A DNA stretch of 64,000 nt. It comes from Nageia nagi. Lineage: Eukaryota; Pinophyta. The stretch lies in contig JBITNC010000001.1 in NCBI GenBank assembly GCA_050084985.1, forward strand, positions 170,996,001 through 171,060,000, read 5' to 3'. Shown here piece by piece: positions 24,860 to 37,929 of the stretch; within the stretch, counting starts at the first letter, position 1, and each line of letters starts with the position of its first letter. The notes below the pieces were generated by a model, which worked only from the letters and a program-made list of their open reading frames with translations, was not told the DNA's origin and searched no databases. The position numbers and the translations under genes were made by a program.

Positions 24860-25830
24860 CTTTAATCTATGACCATTTATGAAACTTGATCGAATATTTT
24901 TTTCTACCATTCATAATTGTACGGTTCCTTTTCCTTTTATATTATGGATAACATAGGGTCCGAGCCATCAAATTTATTATTTCCTAGAATGATGCTTATA
25001 TTGACTATCATATAACAACACTTGGTCACTAAATCTAAACTTTTAATTCTTTATATGTTTGTGATGCCATGCTTTCTGTCTATTCTTTTCTTGAATTTGG
25101 TTATACAATGCTATTTATTGATTCACATCTAGTTGTTCAAGAATTTAGTCATTCTCTCTTCAATGGATCCATTTTCTTATGGGTGCTAAGGAAATCTCTT
25201 ATTATGTTGAATCGTAAATTTTATGAGTAATTCATTAAAAATATGATTTACAAAATATTTATCTTGGTTACTAATTATTTCTTTCAAATACTCAAATCTT
25301 GTAATTATATTTTCTTATATAAATTTAATTATTGTTAATGTTGTGCAATATTTCATGTCTTCTATGTCTACCCACCAAGTAATATATTCAACTCCAATGA
25401 TAATATATCATACCCTGGACTTCCATGTTGGAGGTGATATCAGACAGACGAAATCGATCACCCATTTTTTAAATGGTTGTAAGGGTAGTATGGGTTGAAG
25501 TAGGAGTTCATCATGGGAGGAAGATCAACTAATTCTTTGATAAATATCATAGCTCTTAGCATATAAGTATGCATTGCAATCAAGGGTGGTCCACCTTAGC
25601 CCCACCTAGAGTACTTTCTTACTTGTTATATCTCCACCAAAATGACCACTTGCTATTCCATCATGTGCTTCTCTAAGAATACCATCTCTTTCATGTGGTA
25701 GGGCTACTCATTGAATTACCTCATCCATACCTACTTTATAAAGTTCACTCGAGAGTGTATGAGATTTATTTAATAAGTAGCATCCTTCCTTCCTTTGGAT
25801 ATAATCCCTTAAGAAATTATCTTGATACTA
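24860..25830 (-). pseudogene. Ty3/gypsy integrase remnant
   Basis: Read on the minus strand, the order of an integrase is preserved. At about 25700-25560: ILREAHDGIASGHFGGD, the H2C2 zinc-binding region. At about 25478-25380: PFKKWVIDFVCLISPP, the start of the catalytic core with its first Asp in place. At about 25040-24870: DQVLLYDSQYKHHSRK, then WLGPYVIHNIKGKGTVQL and FINGHRLK, the C-terminal region. Stops and frameshifts are frequent, so it cannot be translated. It follows RNase H directly, as expected for Ty3/gypsy pol (RT-RH-IN). Confidence 0.85.
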
Positions 25831-25889
25831 AGAAGGCTACTATTTCAGCTAAATCATCTAGGAATTCTTCAACCCGAAATAAGTGAGCT

Positions 25890-26310
25890 CCTTGTAGATC
25901 ATCATTAATTTTTAATGTTTCACCATTATTGATTCTAGATAGCATATCAAGGACTACATTTAAGTTTCCTATTTTTACAATAAATTTGAACGTGAACTCT
26001 TGGAATACAAAAAACCACCAATAGATTCTTCCTTGGATAATTGATTTGTTGATGAGATATCTTAGAGCCTCATGATCTATGAAGAAGATAAATGTTGTTG
26101 CTAATAGATAGTGAAAAAAGTTTTGAAGAGCATAGACCATGGCTAGTGCTTCTTATTTGATGATAGTATAGTTTTTTTTTGCATCCATCATTTTATGGTT
26201 GGCAAAGTAAATTGAGTGATCGATATTGCCTTCCCTTGGTTGTGCTAATACAACTCCAATTGCTTGAATGATCACATCTACATGTACATGGAACTCCTTA
26301 GTCTAGTCAA
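25890..26310 (-). pseudogene. Ty3/gypsy RNase H remnant
   Basis: The minus-strand reading contains the RNase H order of plant Ty3/gypsy pol: FHVHVDVIIQAIGVVLAQP (HVHVD in place of the usual HTDAS start), HSIYFANHKM, EALAMVYALQNFFHYLL, then FFIDHEALRYLINK and GRIYWWFFVFQEF. The first catalytic Asp, the EALAMV helix Glu and the DHEAL Asp are still readable. An open stretch of 107 codons (26140-25817) survives, but an in-frame stop precedes the EAL motif, so the protein is not made. Confidence 0.9.
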
Positions 26311-26369
26311 GAAATTTTAATATTGGGAATTTGGATAGTTTAAGATTTTAATGTATTAAAATTCTCTTG

Positions 26370-27060
26370 ACATTATTGTGACTAATAAAATGGTCGATAT
26401 TTCTTTGTTAAGTCATCGATAGGAGAGGCTAAAGCTGCATAATTTTTTATGAATTTTCTATAATAGCTTATTGATCCTAAGAAACTTCTAACTTATTTTA
26501 TGGTTTTGGGTGGGGGTATGTTTACTAATACTATAATTTTTGTTGGTTCCACCATCAAACCTTCTTTATAAATTATATTTCCTAATAATACCCCATATGG
26601 CATAGCAAAGAGGCATTTTTTTAGATGAAGTGATATTCAAAGTTGCCTACATTGTTCAAAAATTAATCTTAATGCTTGGACATGGTTTTTGATTAGGCCA
26701 TATATTGTCCAAAAATATAAATAAACCTCTAGGAAGTCATGGATAAAGTATTTTAAGGCTTAGATCACAATTTGGGAGAAAATAGTTAGAGTATTCTTAA
26801 GTTTGAATGGCATAACATTATACGTGAAAGATCCCCACTTGGTTATAAATGTTATTTTTGGGTGATCTTCTTTTGCAATTTGGACTTGATGATATCTAGA
26901 GAATCTATCGGTAAAGGAGTAAACTTCATTACTAACCACATTGTCTAGAGTTACCTTGTTGAATAGGGTGGAAAATGGGTCATGTTCATAGGCTTTATTG
27001 AGTTCCTAAAAATTGGCACAAATCCTTAATTGCCTATCTTTTTATGTTGGATTACCATCA
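26370..27060 (-). pseudogene. Ty3/gypsy reverse transcriptase remnant
   Basis: The minus strand reads VYSFTDRFSRYHQVQIAKED, ITKWGSFTYNVMPFKLKN, FIHDFLEVYLYFWTIYG, HLKKCLFAMPYGVLLG and SFLGSISYYRKFIKNYAAL. These are the fingers, palm and connection motifs of gypsy RT, in order. The catalytic YxDD box has decayed (YLYF where YLDD is expected), so the enzyme is dead even apart from the stops. Homologous to the shorter fragment at 39000-39250. Confidence 0.9.
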
Positions 27061-28037
27061 GGCTAATCCATTTAGTATTATCTATAGGTGATATGGTGCT
27101 ATTTCCAACATTTGATCTAAGGTTTCTTTTACTTATGTTTTGTAATTTGAGTTTAATTGGTATGATCTTTATTTTCTAGGTTTATAGTATGATTTTAAAC
27201 ATATTTGCATGGTTCCAATCTCTTCATTCATCCCTCATAGTTCCATCATGTTTAGTGGGAAGAGATCTTGATATTCCATTAATATTTCTATGAGTTTATT
27301 TACTTCAAATTTTATCTAATAGTCTCCTATAATATATATTTTTGGTTTCACGTCAATCCCAAAATTCAATTTCATAGTTTTAATCTCTTCATGTATTGCG
27401 ATTTTATTTATTTTTCTATGATAACTTCACTTTCATCCTCCATTTCGTATATAAGATTCTTTGATTTTTCATCAAGTTCCTCTAGGTATATTTGTTTTAA
27501 CATTTTAGCAGTGTTTTTAACCATTGGCAAAGGATGTATTGTTATTAGTGTTATGATAGGTTGAACTATTTTGGAATACGTTACTCTTATGTGATAAGGT
27601 ATGGTCATTGTAAAATTTAAACATGTGAATGAAAGCTTCCTACATCACATCCTAGTTGGTTATTTCTCTTTGGATTTCTTGGTGTATGTACCATGCTCAT
27701 GGAATTGTGCCTAATGTCCTGTGGAAGATGTGTATCCAAATGTTGGGTTGAAGATAGTTGAGTTTTTCCAAACTGACTCACACATTGTAATATATTTTAT
27801 GGGGTTGGTATCACCTGAATACTTATCGATAGTGTTTATGATCGAATGTGGACTACTAAAATATAATGATATATTGTACATCATTGTATCCCATGTCATT
27901 AGATTCTATCTATGTGTTCCCTACCATATTGAAATTATTCCAATGAGGGTATCTTTAAATGCATTAATTCCATCATTCTCGTTAGGAAAAGTTTAAATTA
28001 TAGATTCTAAAAATTCATGTAGAGCAACCATATTTGG
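27061..28037 (-). pseudogene. Gypsy pol linker/protease region, decayed
   Basis: Lies 5' of the RT remnant in the same orientation. An acidic stretch (EELDEKSKNLIYEMEDESE, about 27480-27420) fits the linker before RT. The protease motif was not recognisable. The block resembles 39250-39950 in order and wording on the plus strand, which supports a shared retroelement origin. It ends abruptly at the copia insertion point (28037/28038). Confidence 0.55.
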
Positions 28038-28525
28038 TGTGTGAATTGAACTATAACAAGAAAAATCCTAAACAACCAAGATCACATGAAAGCTCTCAAT
28101 TCACATCTAAATATCACATAAAGCAATCTCACAAAGATGTAAATGGTTCCTCCAACTAGGAGTACATCCACTAAATAGATCTCTCTTCTTAACAAATATG
28201 AACTCTTACAATTCTCCTATTCTTTTCTCCTAACCACTATCCAATAGCATTACTTTATTCTACAATTGGTGTGTAATCACAAAGAAGGAGCCTTCTATTT
28301 ATAGGCCAAAATCCCTCTTTGAATCACCCTTTTATCCAATGTACAATAGCATGACATGCACATCCTTTTACCCAAGAGGCATGCTCATGACATGGAGTGT
28401 AGGATAAGTTACATTATCATATTCACTTAAATATTTAAGGTATCAAATGATACCCTTAAGTATTAGTGAACTTACATAGAAGATTTAATACAAACCTTTA
28501 CAATAATGCATTATACATTCCAACA
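28038..28525 (-). repeat. 3' LTR of the copia element
   Basis: 488 bp with TG...CA ends: plus strand TGTGTGAATTGAAC to CATTCCAACA. Matches 31137-31634 with roughly 5% substitutions by eye and lacks a 10-bp duplication (AGATGACACA type) found near 31237-31251 in the other copy. On the minus strand it begins TGTTGGAATG, a common start of copia LTRs, and has a TATA-like CTATAAATAGAAGG near 28300. Confidence 0.92.
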
Positions 28526-28989
28526 TTACCCCTTAATGAAATATTGGGATAGAGGGAGTAAGAGAAAAGAAGAAGAGAAAGTAAGAGAGTTATCCTCCAA
28601 ATATATACAATGAAGATGAGAACTTTTTACATATTTGTGAAGTTAGAAAGATCTAGTTTGATACTCACTACTTTGCCAAATACAATCATTAACCACAACC
28701 AATTTCAATGTACATGAAGTAGTTATCCAACTAGAAGTCATGAAGAGTCTCCAAGAGCTTGCATACGTAAGGTAAGTAACCTACAATCTCAAAGGAACCT
28801 TCAAGTTATAAGCAGATCAAATAACAAGATTACTTAGATGCATCATATTCATATCAACAAGGATAGATGAATCACACAAATGCCATCATAAACTGATCAA
28901 TGGTGCACTATAAGTCATCACAAAGATGCCATGCCAAAAAATTATAGTCACCTACTATATATAAAAAATATGTGTTGATTATCATTACA

Positions 28990-29215
28990 AAATAGAGCAT
29001 GCACATATGAGTTCCTCACATATGGATAACTAAACAGTGCCAAAAGACACATAAGAGTTCCTCACACATGGATAACTGAACAATGCTAGATTGACCAAAA
29101 AATAGAGTATGCACATATAAGTTCCTCACATATGGATAACTAAATAGTGCCAAAAGACACATAAGAGTTCCTCACACATGGATAACTGAACAGTGCAAGA
29201 TTGGCCAATTTGTAT
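28990..29215. repeat. Tandem duplication in the copia 3' interior, unit about 108 bp
   Basis: The phrase with GAGTTCCTCACATATGGATAAC and CCAAAAGACACATAAGAG occurs at about 28995-29095 and again at 29103-29200. Inside each unit the GTTCCTCACA(C/T)ATGGATAACT motif appears twice, so the block is four variants of a shorter word. Noncoding. Confidence 0.85.
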
Positions 29216-29392
29216 AATAAGTTCCTCATGTAAAGCGATCTTACCATGAAGGTGTACAATAAAATCAACACTATATAGCATAAAATCCTCCTAGGGTTGA
29301 AGTTGTCATCACAAACATGAATTCAACATAAGAATTCAAACTTCACTCCCCCTTAAAGGTAACTTCACCAACTCAATAGCATCTCTAAGCTT

Positions 29393-30035
29393 ACAAAACT
29401 AAGCTTTTGGGAGGGGCTTGGTAAATAAACCAGCAAACTTCAAGGTGGATGGATAATACTCTAGGTGTATGATGCCATCAAGAACCTTCTTCTTGATAAA
29501 ATGGGCATGGATTTCCACATGTTTTATTCTATTATGGAACATTAGATTCTTAGCCAAAGAAATAGCCGATTGATTTTCTGAAGAGATCAAAGATGAGCCA
29601 CTTTGCTCATACCTAATTTCTTTTAGAAGATGCCTTAACCAAATGGCTTCTTAGGTTGCAATAAACATGGCATGATATTCAGATTCTATGGTGGAAAGAG
29701 AAATAGTAGGCTACTTCTTGGAAGCCCAAGAGATAGCACTTGAACTAATGCTAAACACATACGTAAAGGTTGACTTCCTATCATCTCTATCTCCCCCATA
29801 GTTAGAATTTGAGAATCCAGAGAGAATAAATGAAGGCAAATTAGAATACTGAGAGCAAGATCTTTAGTCCCTAAAACATACCTCAAGATTTCTTTAACAA
29901 CATTAAGATGCTCAACATAAGATTTTTGTATGAATCATGCCTTCAGATTCACTGCAAAGGTAATATCTGGCCTAGATATAGTCAAATACAAAAGACTACT
30001 AATTAATTGCCTATAAGTTGTAGCATCAGCTAACT
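29393..30035 (-). pseudogene. Ty1/copia RNase H remnant
   Basis: The minus strand reads, in order, YRQLISSLLYLTISRPDI (end of RT), EILRYVLGTKDLALSI, then a frame change, and ENQSAISLAKNLMFHNRIKHVEIHAHFIKKKVLDG with FAGLFTKPLPKA at the end. The last is the classic C-terminus of copia pol (NQSAI...KHIEI...FTKPL). At least two frameshifts or stops break it. RT, integrase and Gag that should lie upstream (30036 onward) are missing, so the element depended on others for movement. Confidence 0.92.
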
Positions 30036-31122
30036 AAGAGTTGGAGCTTAGTGAAATAGTGATTCTAGGCATGACTGGTCATGAGGGAAATAGATGGAGT
30101 TGCTAGCTAGAAGGTAGCTGATGGGAGGGTTTTGTAAGTTCTCACATAGGGCAACAACTAGAGTCACCAGCTAAAAGGTGGTCATGCATAGGAAAAAGCA
30201 AAGGGAGCCACAAAGGGAGGTAGAGGTGCAATGATTAGATTAGATGTGGTCGTAAAAGTATTGGAGGTGATCATGGAAGGATTACAGGTGTTCATAGAAG
30301 GACTGGATGGAGTCACAAGTTCTATCATGAGCAGAGGGAGGTCATGCATGGAGGATTTATACAACTTTAGCCAATGTAAAAGGTCACTTGAGTAGGAAGC
30401 TAAAAGTTGGTCAGGCAGATGATTGAAAGGTGAAGAGCACTTCCACATGTTCTATTCAAAGCAAAATGCTCTAATGTCTTAGGGTTTTAATGTAGGTACA
30501 TTACAATGTTGACATCTCAACAACGTAAATGAGGAGTTTATCTTGCCAACATAGTTGCTTCTTCCCTTTCAAAAATATAAACATATTTTGTAAACGTACA
30601 ATTTTATTTCTTGAATTTATAATGTACAAAATTGTAAGAAATAATCCTACTAACATTTTTCAAGAAATTCCCTCCCATTTTTTTTGAAATAATATGCATT
30701 TTTTTATACACCAAGGATAGTGTAGAGATAAGAAAATGCAAAATATAATATCCTATTATTTAAAAGAAGAGTATTATTAAAAAAGATGCAATTTTTGTAT
30801 ACTAACCCATTTTTTTAAAAAAATAATTAGCAATATGCTAACCAATAAAAAAAATTGCAAAAAAAAAAAGGTTAGTAACAAAAAATAAATTACATCATTT
30901 TAAGCATAAAAGGAACTAACACATCTTCACAAGGTATGTTAGTATCACAATGAAATAATCCATAAAATAACTAAGGAGGAAGGATGTTATACCTTCTCTT
31001 AGTTTTAACTCAACAATGAAGAGTAGGATAGGTCATGAAGATCACCAATTTTTAGTAGAAGAGCCTCAACACTAAGAAGAAGGGCTACCACACCAAGGAT
31101 GCGAAGAGGAGCTTCCTTTTAA
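30036..31122 (-). other. Noncoding or decayed 5' interior of the copia element
   Basis: Holds no recognisable gag, integrase or RT. The minus-strand open stretch 30448-30182 is Ser/Pro/Leu-rich and not assignable. A very A-rich zone lies at about 30770-30900. Next to the PBS (31040-31110) the wording resembles a copia 5' leader. Confidence 0.6.
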
Positions 31123-31136
31123 GTTTTGATACCAAA
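31123..31136 (-). other. Primer-binding site (initiator tRNA-Met type)
   Basis: Minus-strand TTTGGTATCAAAAC lies immediately inside the 5' LTR. It resembles the plant retroelement PBS TGGTATCAGAGC, complementary to the 3' end of initiator tRNA-Met, and fixes the orientation of the element as minus. Confidence 0.8.
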
Positions 31137-31634
31137 TGTGTGAATTGAACTATAACAAGAACACTTCTAAACAACCAAGATCACATGAAAGCTCTCAATT
31201 CACATCTAACTAGCACACAAAGCAATCTCATAAAGATGACACAAGATGTAAATGGTTCCTCCAACTAGGAGTACATCCATTAACTAGATCTCTCTTCTTA
31301 ACAAATATGAACTCTTACAATTCTCCTATGCTTTTCTTCTAACCATTATCCTATAGCATAACTTTACTCCACAATTGGTGTGTAATCACAAAGAGGAAGC
31401 CTTTTATTTATAGGCTCAAATCCCTCTTTGGATCACCCTTTTATCTAATGTACAATAGCATGACATGCACATCTTTTTACCCAAGGGGCATGCTCATGAC
31501 ATGGAGTGTAGGACAAGTTACATTATCATATTCACTTAAATACTTAAGATATCAAATGATACCCTTAAGTATTAGTGAACTTACATAGAAGATTTAATAA
31601 AAACCTTTACAATAATGCATTATACATTCCAACA
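31137..31634 (-). repeat. 5' LTR of the copia element
   Basis: 498 bp, TG...CA ends, paired with 28038-28525. It adjoins the PBS, so it is the 5' copy. The TATA-like CTATAAATAAAAGG lies near 31414-31400 on the minus strand. It retains a 10-bp duplication absent from the 3' copy. Confidence 0.92.
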
Positions 31635-34600
31635 TCTAGAGTGTCATCGAATTTTGGTAGTTTTTACTTCTTTTGAAATACGACACACTCAATGCCCTAA
31701 TGTGCTTCGACATGCTTTTTTAATGTTGTTCATGATGCATACATTCTACATCATTCTAGAGGTGTTGAAGTTAGTATTTGATGAACCACTATGGAAATTC
31801 AATTGTTTGTCATATGTAGGGTTAATATAGTCCCATAATCCATCAGATTCTTTTCTTATAGTCAATGCATATAATTCATTTAGACCCATTGAATTGCTCT
31901 CATCACTGCTTCTATTATCACTACTTTGATTTGGATCTTTGGTCTATTCCCTACTCATGCATTTGTTCTATTAGAATTTGTAATGTAATATTATGTAATA
32001 TATCTCTTTAATGTAAACCCATAATGTAAATCCACTTAATGCTTAAAGTATCTCTAGACACCTTAAAACATTAAGGGAATAAATATGAAAAAAATGTTAA
32101 TCTTACCCTTGGGTAAAAGGGAGGTTAAAGAGTGGGTTTCATATTATAAATAGAGGGGTACTCCCTCTCTAATAACACACAACTTGGAAGTAAAGCTATG
32201 CTATAGGTTTAGAGTTAGGAGAGGTAGGAAGATATCTTGTAAGAGAGGTCCTTGAGAATAAGAAGATATTGGTTAGTGGATGTACTTCTAAGGATGAAGG
32301 AACCACTTTACATCTTGTGTTCATTGTGAGATTAGCTTGTGTTATTATGCTATTATGTTGATGTTGTGAGTGCCTTCTTAAGGTCTTGGTAGATTAGAAA
32401 TTGATAAAAAAAGGTTTATCTTCATCATGTTCAATGGAATGTGCACCTCGTATTCATTGTTAGAAAAGACCAAATCTTGGGTTTTGTTATTTATAATTCT
32501 ATTATTGTTTACAAAACATTTTAATTTGAGTAAGGTGGTGTATTATATTTTTTTTGTATTAGCCATATCAATTATGTCAAATGTAGCTAGAGAGGTGATC
32601 CCTAAAAAGGAGATTGACATATCACATAAAAATCCTAAGGATCAGACTAAAGAGCCATCCACTAGTGAAATGTTGTATTGGGATGGTTCTAGGGGGGATA
32701 GCCTAGTTGCTTCCATGTTCCAATAAGCAAGAGGTTTATATCAACACCTAGATCGACCATGACATTCTTTGCAAGCTTACCATTCATTATCACTTTGATC
32801 AAGATAGGTTTCATTTTTTTTTTTAGTTTTTAAGTACTTTACATGCCCATTATTTGATGTATTTCTTATTCCAATAATTGGATATTTTTGTAAGCTTTGG
32901 TAGAAGATATTCTTGTTTGATAAGTTTGTAGAACCTTTTTAGCAGAGTATTTTCTTCTTTTGTTAATTGTTGCAAGGATGATTATGGTTGAGTTACTTGG
33001 TAACCCTATTTTTGTAACATTTTAATGATTTACTAAGTAGTTCAGATGATATCATGATGTTGTTTAGGATCTAGATATTTTAGTTCTGGGATAATTTATT
33101 GGACTATTGGTTTGGTAAACCCTATTTTCTTTGCTCCTAACCTAGTTATTATACATACCAATGGTGCATCTAAAGTAGTTTCTCCTCTTAGGATTGAAGT
33201 TGCATGTATTAGGTTATATGAATAATTTATTTTGGATAAGGAAGCTCTAGAATTAGGGATTAATGGTACTCATTAGGTGGATTTTGTATTCGAATTGTTA
33301 TTATTTTCAGGTTTTGACATCCTAGCCTGTATATCCTAAAATAATTTTAGGTAATCTACGAAACTATGATTGTTCATCATTTGACAAAATTGAAACCTTA
33401 AAAATGCTTAGGGATGTGGAAAATCATATTAGCAATGGGAGAAATCACCATAGTTAAAGTATTAGGGTTAACGAACTCCTCTACCACCATGATATCCTCC
33501 CTATATCCACCTCCTCTACTATTTTTTCCTCCTTGGTTATCATATCGATCATTTGATGCATTATACTGTTCTTGTGGTTTCTATTGTTGGAAAGAATTGA
33601 TAAAGGGAATATATGTAATCTTGACTCATCGATAAATGGTGCTGGTTGTTGTTTGATGGCTTAAAACTTTGGTACTTGGTATTTCTATGCTATGAATGTT
33701 TGTGGGCTCCTTTGTAAGTATTCCTTAATGTCATCTTAAAAATATTTTCCTCAACATTGATGAATCTAGTGATTCTGATATCCACATGGTCAACAAATTA
33801 TTTTTTTGTATATGCCATTGTTTTGAACATCAATTACTAGGAAATATTTTATATTATGAATGCTTGAAATCCACCAATGTTGAGAATATTTCTAATCAAA
33901 TTTTTAGGGGCACTTATTTTCTAGATGTCCTTCTTTAGTGTAGAGTTAACACCAAATTTCTCTCCATTGGAAAGGCATTGTAGAGTTTTCTTATGTTGAT
34001 AATTTTCTAATTTGTTCTATTAGTTTAATTAATTGTCTAGATAAATTGTTGTTAATACTTTTTACTCTCCATGGTAGGGATTCTATCTTGATTTCTACAT
34101 GTAGGGCATCGACATATGTTGGGTATATCTTCTCCATATCTCTTTTGAACTCTGATCATAGCACAAATAAGAACCATTCTATTTTCTACTTTTTGATCCT
34201 TTGTTCTTAAAGTCTCCTTTGAGTGACTTTAAATCTTTTGTCATATTATTGTACTATTTCTCTAGGTCCCATGATTAAATTATGTGTTTTACTTACACTT
34301 TCTAGTCTGACCTTCGAGAAATGGTATTTAGAATTGAAGGTTGCTTTTATTTTGTTCCATATTTTTTTAATTCTCCATTGGGGATGATCTATAAATTTCA
34401 TATACCATTTTAATACTTTGTCAAGTAGTATGGCTACAAATTCACTAATGAATGTTCCCTCATATGTAACACGTCATCTCTAATATAAATAAGTGTTCCT
34501 TCGCATTATGGGTATCTTTTTTGAAGATGGGTAATTTAGTATAGGCATCCATTTATTGTTGGTTGTGTTGTTGGGGTCAAAGATTTTATTATTTTGATCT

Positions 34601-35250
34601 ATTAGGTTAAGGATTTGGTATCATCTATTGATGGTTTCTATTGAATGTCCTAGGATGGTTCCTTTGTAGTTGTATGTCAAAATAGTTTTCATCTATAACT
34701 TTGAATATATCCTTAAATAGAGGTTCTATAATTTTCTCTATATTGGGAGTCAAGGATCGTCCTTTTATTTAGGATCACTTAAAGGAATCAACAAAACTTA
34801 AAATATTTAAGTCATCTAATGGCATAAGGGGAAGGGAGAAGTTATGGGGGTTAAGTATTCAATCTATCATCTCTTCTGATTCATTATGTTAGTAAGGGTC
34901 ATATTGTTGTCTATTTTAGGGGTAAAGGGTATTATCACCCATTCCATATTGTCTGGGGTTGCCTCATCTATGTTTTATTCAATGGTTTCTATTATTTCCT
35001 CTATTATAAGGCTAGGTAAAGTTGGACAATCTATATCTAAATTATCTTCATGTGATATTCTTTGATATTGAGTGGTAAGGGACATAAGTGAGAACAATGT
35101 TGATAAATCAATGGCAAGTGCTCCTATTACTCTCCTAATCCATTGAGAAGTGGTGTCAATTAATGTAGATAAGGTTCCTTATCAATAATATACATATGTT
35201 AATGTAGATAAGGTTGAGAAGTGGTGTCAGTTCTCTATCCTTTTATCATT
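31635..35250 (-). mobile_element. 5' part of the gypsy element, Gag region, decayed
   Basis: Continues the minus-strand gypsy element to the right of the copia insertion. Around 34400-34200 the reading QWRIKKIWNKIKATFNSKYHFSKV followed by SKTHNLIMGPREIVQ and YDKRFKVTQR resembles the retrotransposon Gag domain. Around 33590-33470 the reading QYNASNDRYDNQGGKNSRGGGYR is a Gly/Asn/Arg-rich tract like the Gag tail near the zinc knuckle. Both are stop-ridden. The 5' LTR could not be bounded; a short repeat TTAATGTAGATAAGGTT occurs twice at about 35160-35215. Confidence 0.6.
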
Positions 35251-37925
35251 GCTCCCATAATTTATTATTGTAAACACTTCTTAATATGTATAAACTTATG
35301 TTTGAACTAGTTATCTCTTCTTTCTTCATCGTTATGTGCTACTCTCTTTTTCAAATATTATCAATAATCTCTTGATCTTATCCTCTACATATAAGTTCTC
35401 CTTTCCAACTATTGTGTCTTTTCTTCGATGTACCTTTTACCTACCCCATACCGATTCAGTTAATCTTCTTTCCCACCATATTCTTACCAACCCTCGGGTG
35501 CCTCCCCCTACAAGTAGGAGAGAGCATCTAGGGTAGCCCCTTGCTCAATCATATATCATTTGTAGATTTGTGAAAAGTTTTCTAAAAATATTTTCCTAGG
35601 TTCCCTAAAGAAAATTTCTTTACTTGCTTCCCACAACTAGTTACTACTATTTTCTAACTGCAGGTAGTATGAATACAAGTTACCCTCACTTGGTAACTAT
35701 AGTTTTTTCAACTACTACCCTCATCTTATGAATTATTAAGGATATGAGACATGAGCCTACCCATATCTATTATTTTGGCTCACCATGAAGTTCAACATCC
35801 CCATGCCCATATCTTGGGGAGCCATGGGTATTGGAATAATACCCTTGAGTGGTTTGTGTAGTCTAATAAGTTTTTATGCAAGGTTATAAGAATAGACCAC
35901 CCCATGTTCTATAGATCCTAAAAATAATTAATCCCAAATCAATTATTAGGGTTTCTAGGTTTCATGCTTGTATCAAGCATTCAAATGTTACCCTAATCTA
36001 ATTCATGATAAATAAACCAAATTTTATATTTTAAAATATATTTGATAAAAAAGTAATATATTCATCAAATGTATGCAAGAAATTTCAAACCTACTTGTTC
36101 AAGAAGCTACCAAAGAATATTTATTAGTACCTTACTATAATTATCCCATATCATGATACAATGCAAAGAATATTACTTTAAAAGTACACCACTTGCCAAA
36201 GAATAATAACAAGCCTTGAGTTATCGCTAAGGGCAACTACTTCTAATAAGGAAGTGCGATGTAGGGTATAACATACTCATCGAATATTCTTTTAAATTAT
36301 CGTTAATAAACTTCCAAAGTTTGACTAAGATGTTTTTGTCTTTATTCAATTAGACAATCCATAATTTCCTATCTTGTTTTATTGTTGACTTTGGATCAAC
36401 TTTATTGAAGCCTACATTACCCTTTCATTCGTCATCTAGGGTTTTATCACCTAATTTAGGTTTCCTTAAAGATCATCTAAAAACATAATGTTTTAACTTG
36501 CGCTAAGTATCATGACTTTATGTTAAGAGAATTATGTTTCTTACAAGGATGCATATCATCATTGTTAATGTTCATTTCCATTAGGAGACACTTATTATTT
36601 TCTATTCCATACCTTGTATCTAAGAATATATTAAACTTAACATTCAACCTAACCATGTGATTACAATAAGCTTTATCTTTTTAACTTAGTTGTTAGAGTA
36701 AATATACTATTTATGACATCAAATATATACCTTTATTAACTTTCCCACATATTATGATTGCATAGGTTAAATCATACTTTTTGAAATATCACAATGGCTA
36801 CTTAAGGACACTAGGTTATGCCTTTTGATACCTATAGTATTATTTATTATATCCATTTACCGATATCTAGGTATCAATGGCATCATTCCATAACCTTGTA
36901 TTCATAATGTGTTAGGGAGTGTAGTGTTATTTTCATGTTGCCAATCATTTATTTTCATGTGGGTATGTGTAGGGTTCTTATTTTATTACTTATTAACTTC
37001 CCATGATATCATTGATGTTCTCACAAACCATACATTCAAGAGCAAATCATAGGGTAAAACAAATCAAATACTCTTCTTGGAATATCACCAATAAGTTACA
37101 TATGGCACTAGGATATCTTTCTTGATACCTTAATTAAAACTTACATCAATTTTCATAGACAAATAAACATTCATAGATAATAGCTCTATTCCATACCCTA
37201 ATATATTCTATGATGATAACAACTATCAAGAATGAGGACCATACTAATTTGTATATCACCATATATAAGACATTATATGGGTGTTTTCATAATCAATGAT
37301 TTTACATTTTGTAGATATATCATAGTCCTTCTTTATATCTTCTTCCTCTAGAAGTAGCTCTGTGCCATCTTCATCTTCCACATTCCTTCCCAAGGATCCA
37401 AGACTCATTGGTTATGAGTACTAAGAAAGGCTATGAGTATGGAGGATTAAGAAAACCCCTTTTATTTTGACCAAAAATGCATATATTCTAAATGCATCAT
37501 AATTCATTCAAATACCTTAATTATGGACCTCATGAGGTTTTATGTTCCCTTTAGAACTACCTCCCTTCCTTGGTCTAAAGGTAACATTTCACAACTTAGT
37601 CATAATTCAACAACTTTGAATAACATTCTATGAGTCCTTAAATACAAATAATTAAACATATTCTTTCCTCAATTAGTATTAATATTCAACACATCCCTCA
37701 TATAAATCTCATTCTAGAATAACCAATCATTTATTTTCGAATTCAAAGTAATTTCCTATCATTATTACAAAATCCTCATTTAATTATCTTTTAATCTTTA
37801 GTCTTACTAAAAAAATAGATTATTTTTCCCAATGCCTCAACAAACGTAATCTCAAGGTTCAAATGATCACATGTATTTAAAATACCTTTGAATATTTAAC
37901 AGTTACCTTATAGATATGAAAAATA
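35251..37925. other. AT-rich unassigned DNA
   Basis: No coding region, LTR pair or clear repeat found in either strand. It could contain the 5' LTR of the gypsy element on its left side. Between 36000 and 37900 base composition is uniform and very AT-rich, with no recognisable feature. Confidence 0.4.
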
Positions 37926-37929
37926 GGCA

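Larger units (their letters stand above)
28038..31634 (-). mobile_element. Ty1/copia element, internally deleted, nested in gypsy
   Basis: Complete in outline: 3' LTR 28038-28525, polypurine tract TTAAGGGGTAA just inside it (about 28536-28526), interior, PBS TTTGGTATCAAAAC at 31136-31123, and 5' LTR 31137-31634. Total length 3597 bp, too short for an autonomous copia element. Only the RNase H part of pol remains (29393-30035); Gag, integrase and RT are missing. It inserted into the gypsy element, whose minus-strand sequence continues on the right. No 5-bp target duplication is clear (TTTGG left, TCTAG right), in keeping with age or later mutation. Confidence 0.9.

Noticed and set aside
28990-29215. 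CRISPR-like spaced repeats
   Set aside because: The units are a simple tandem duplication with diverged copies and no unique spacers, inside a plant retroelement.
35096-35240. Plus-strand TGGTGTCA words as a PBS
   Set aside because: Orientation is opposite to the surrounding gypsy element and no LTR border adjoins.
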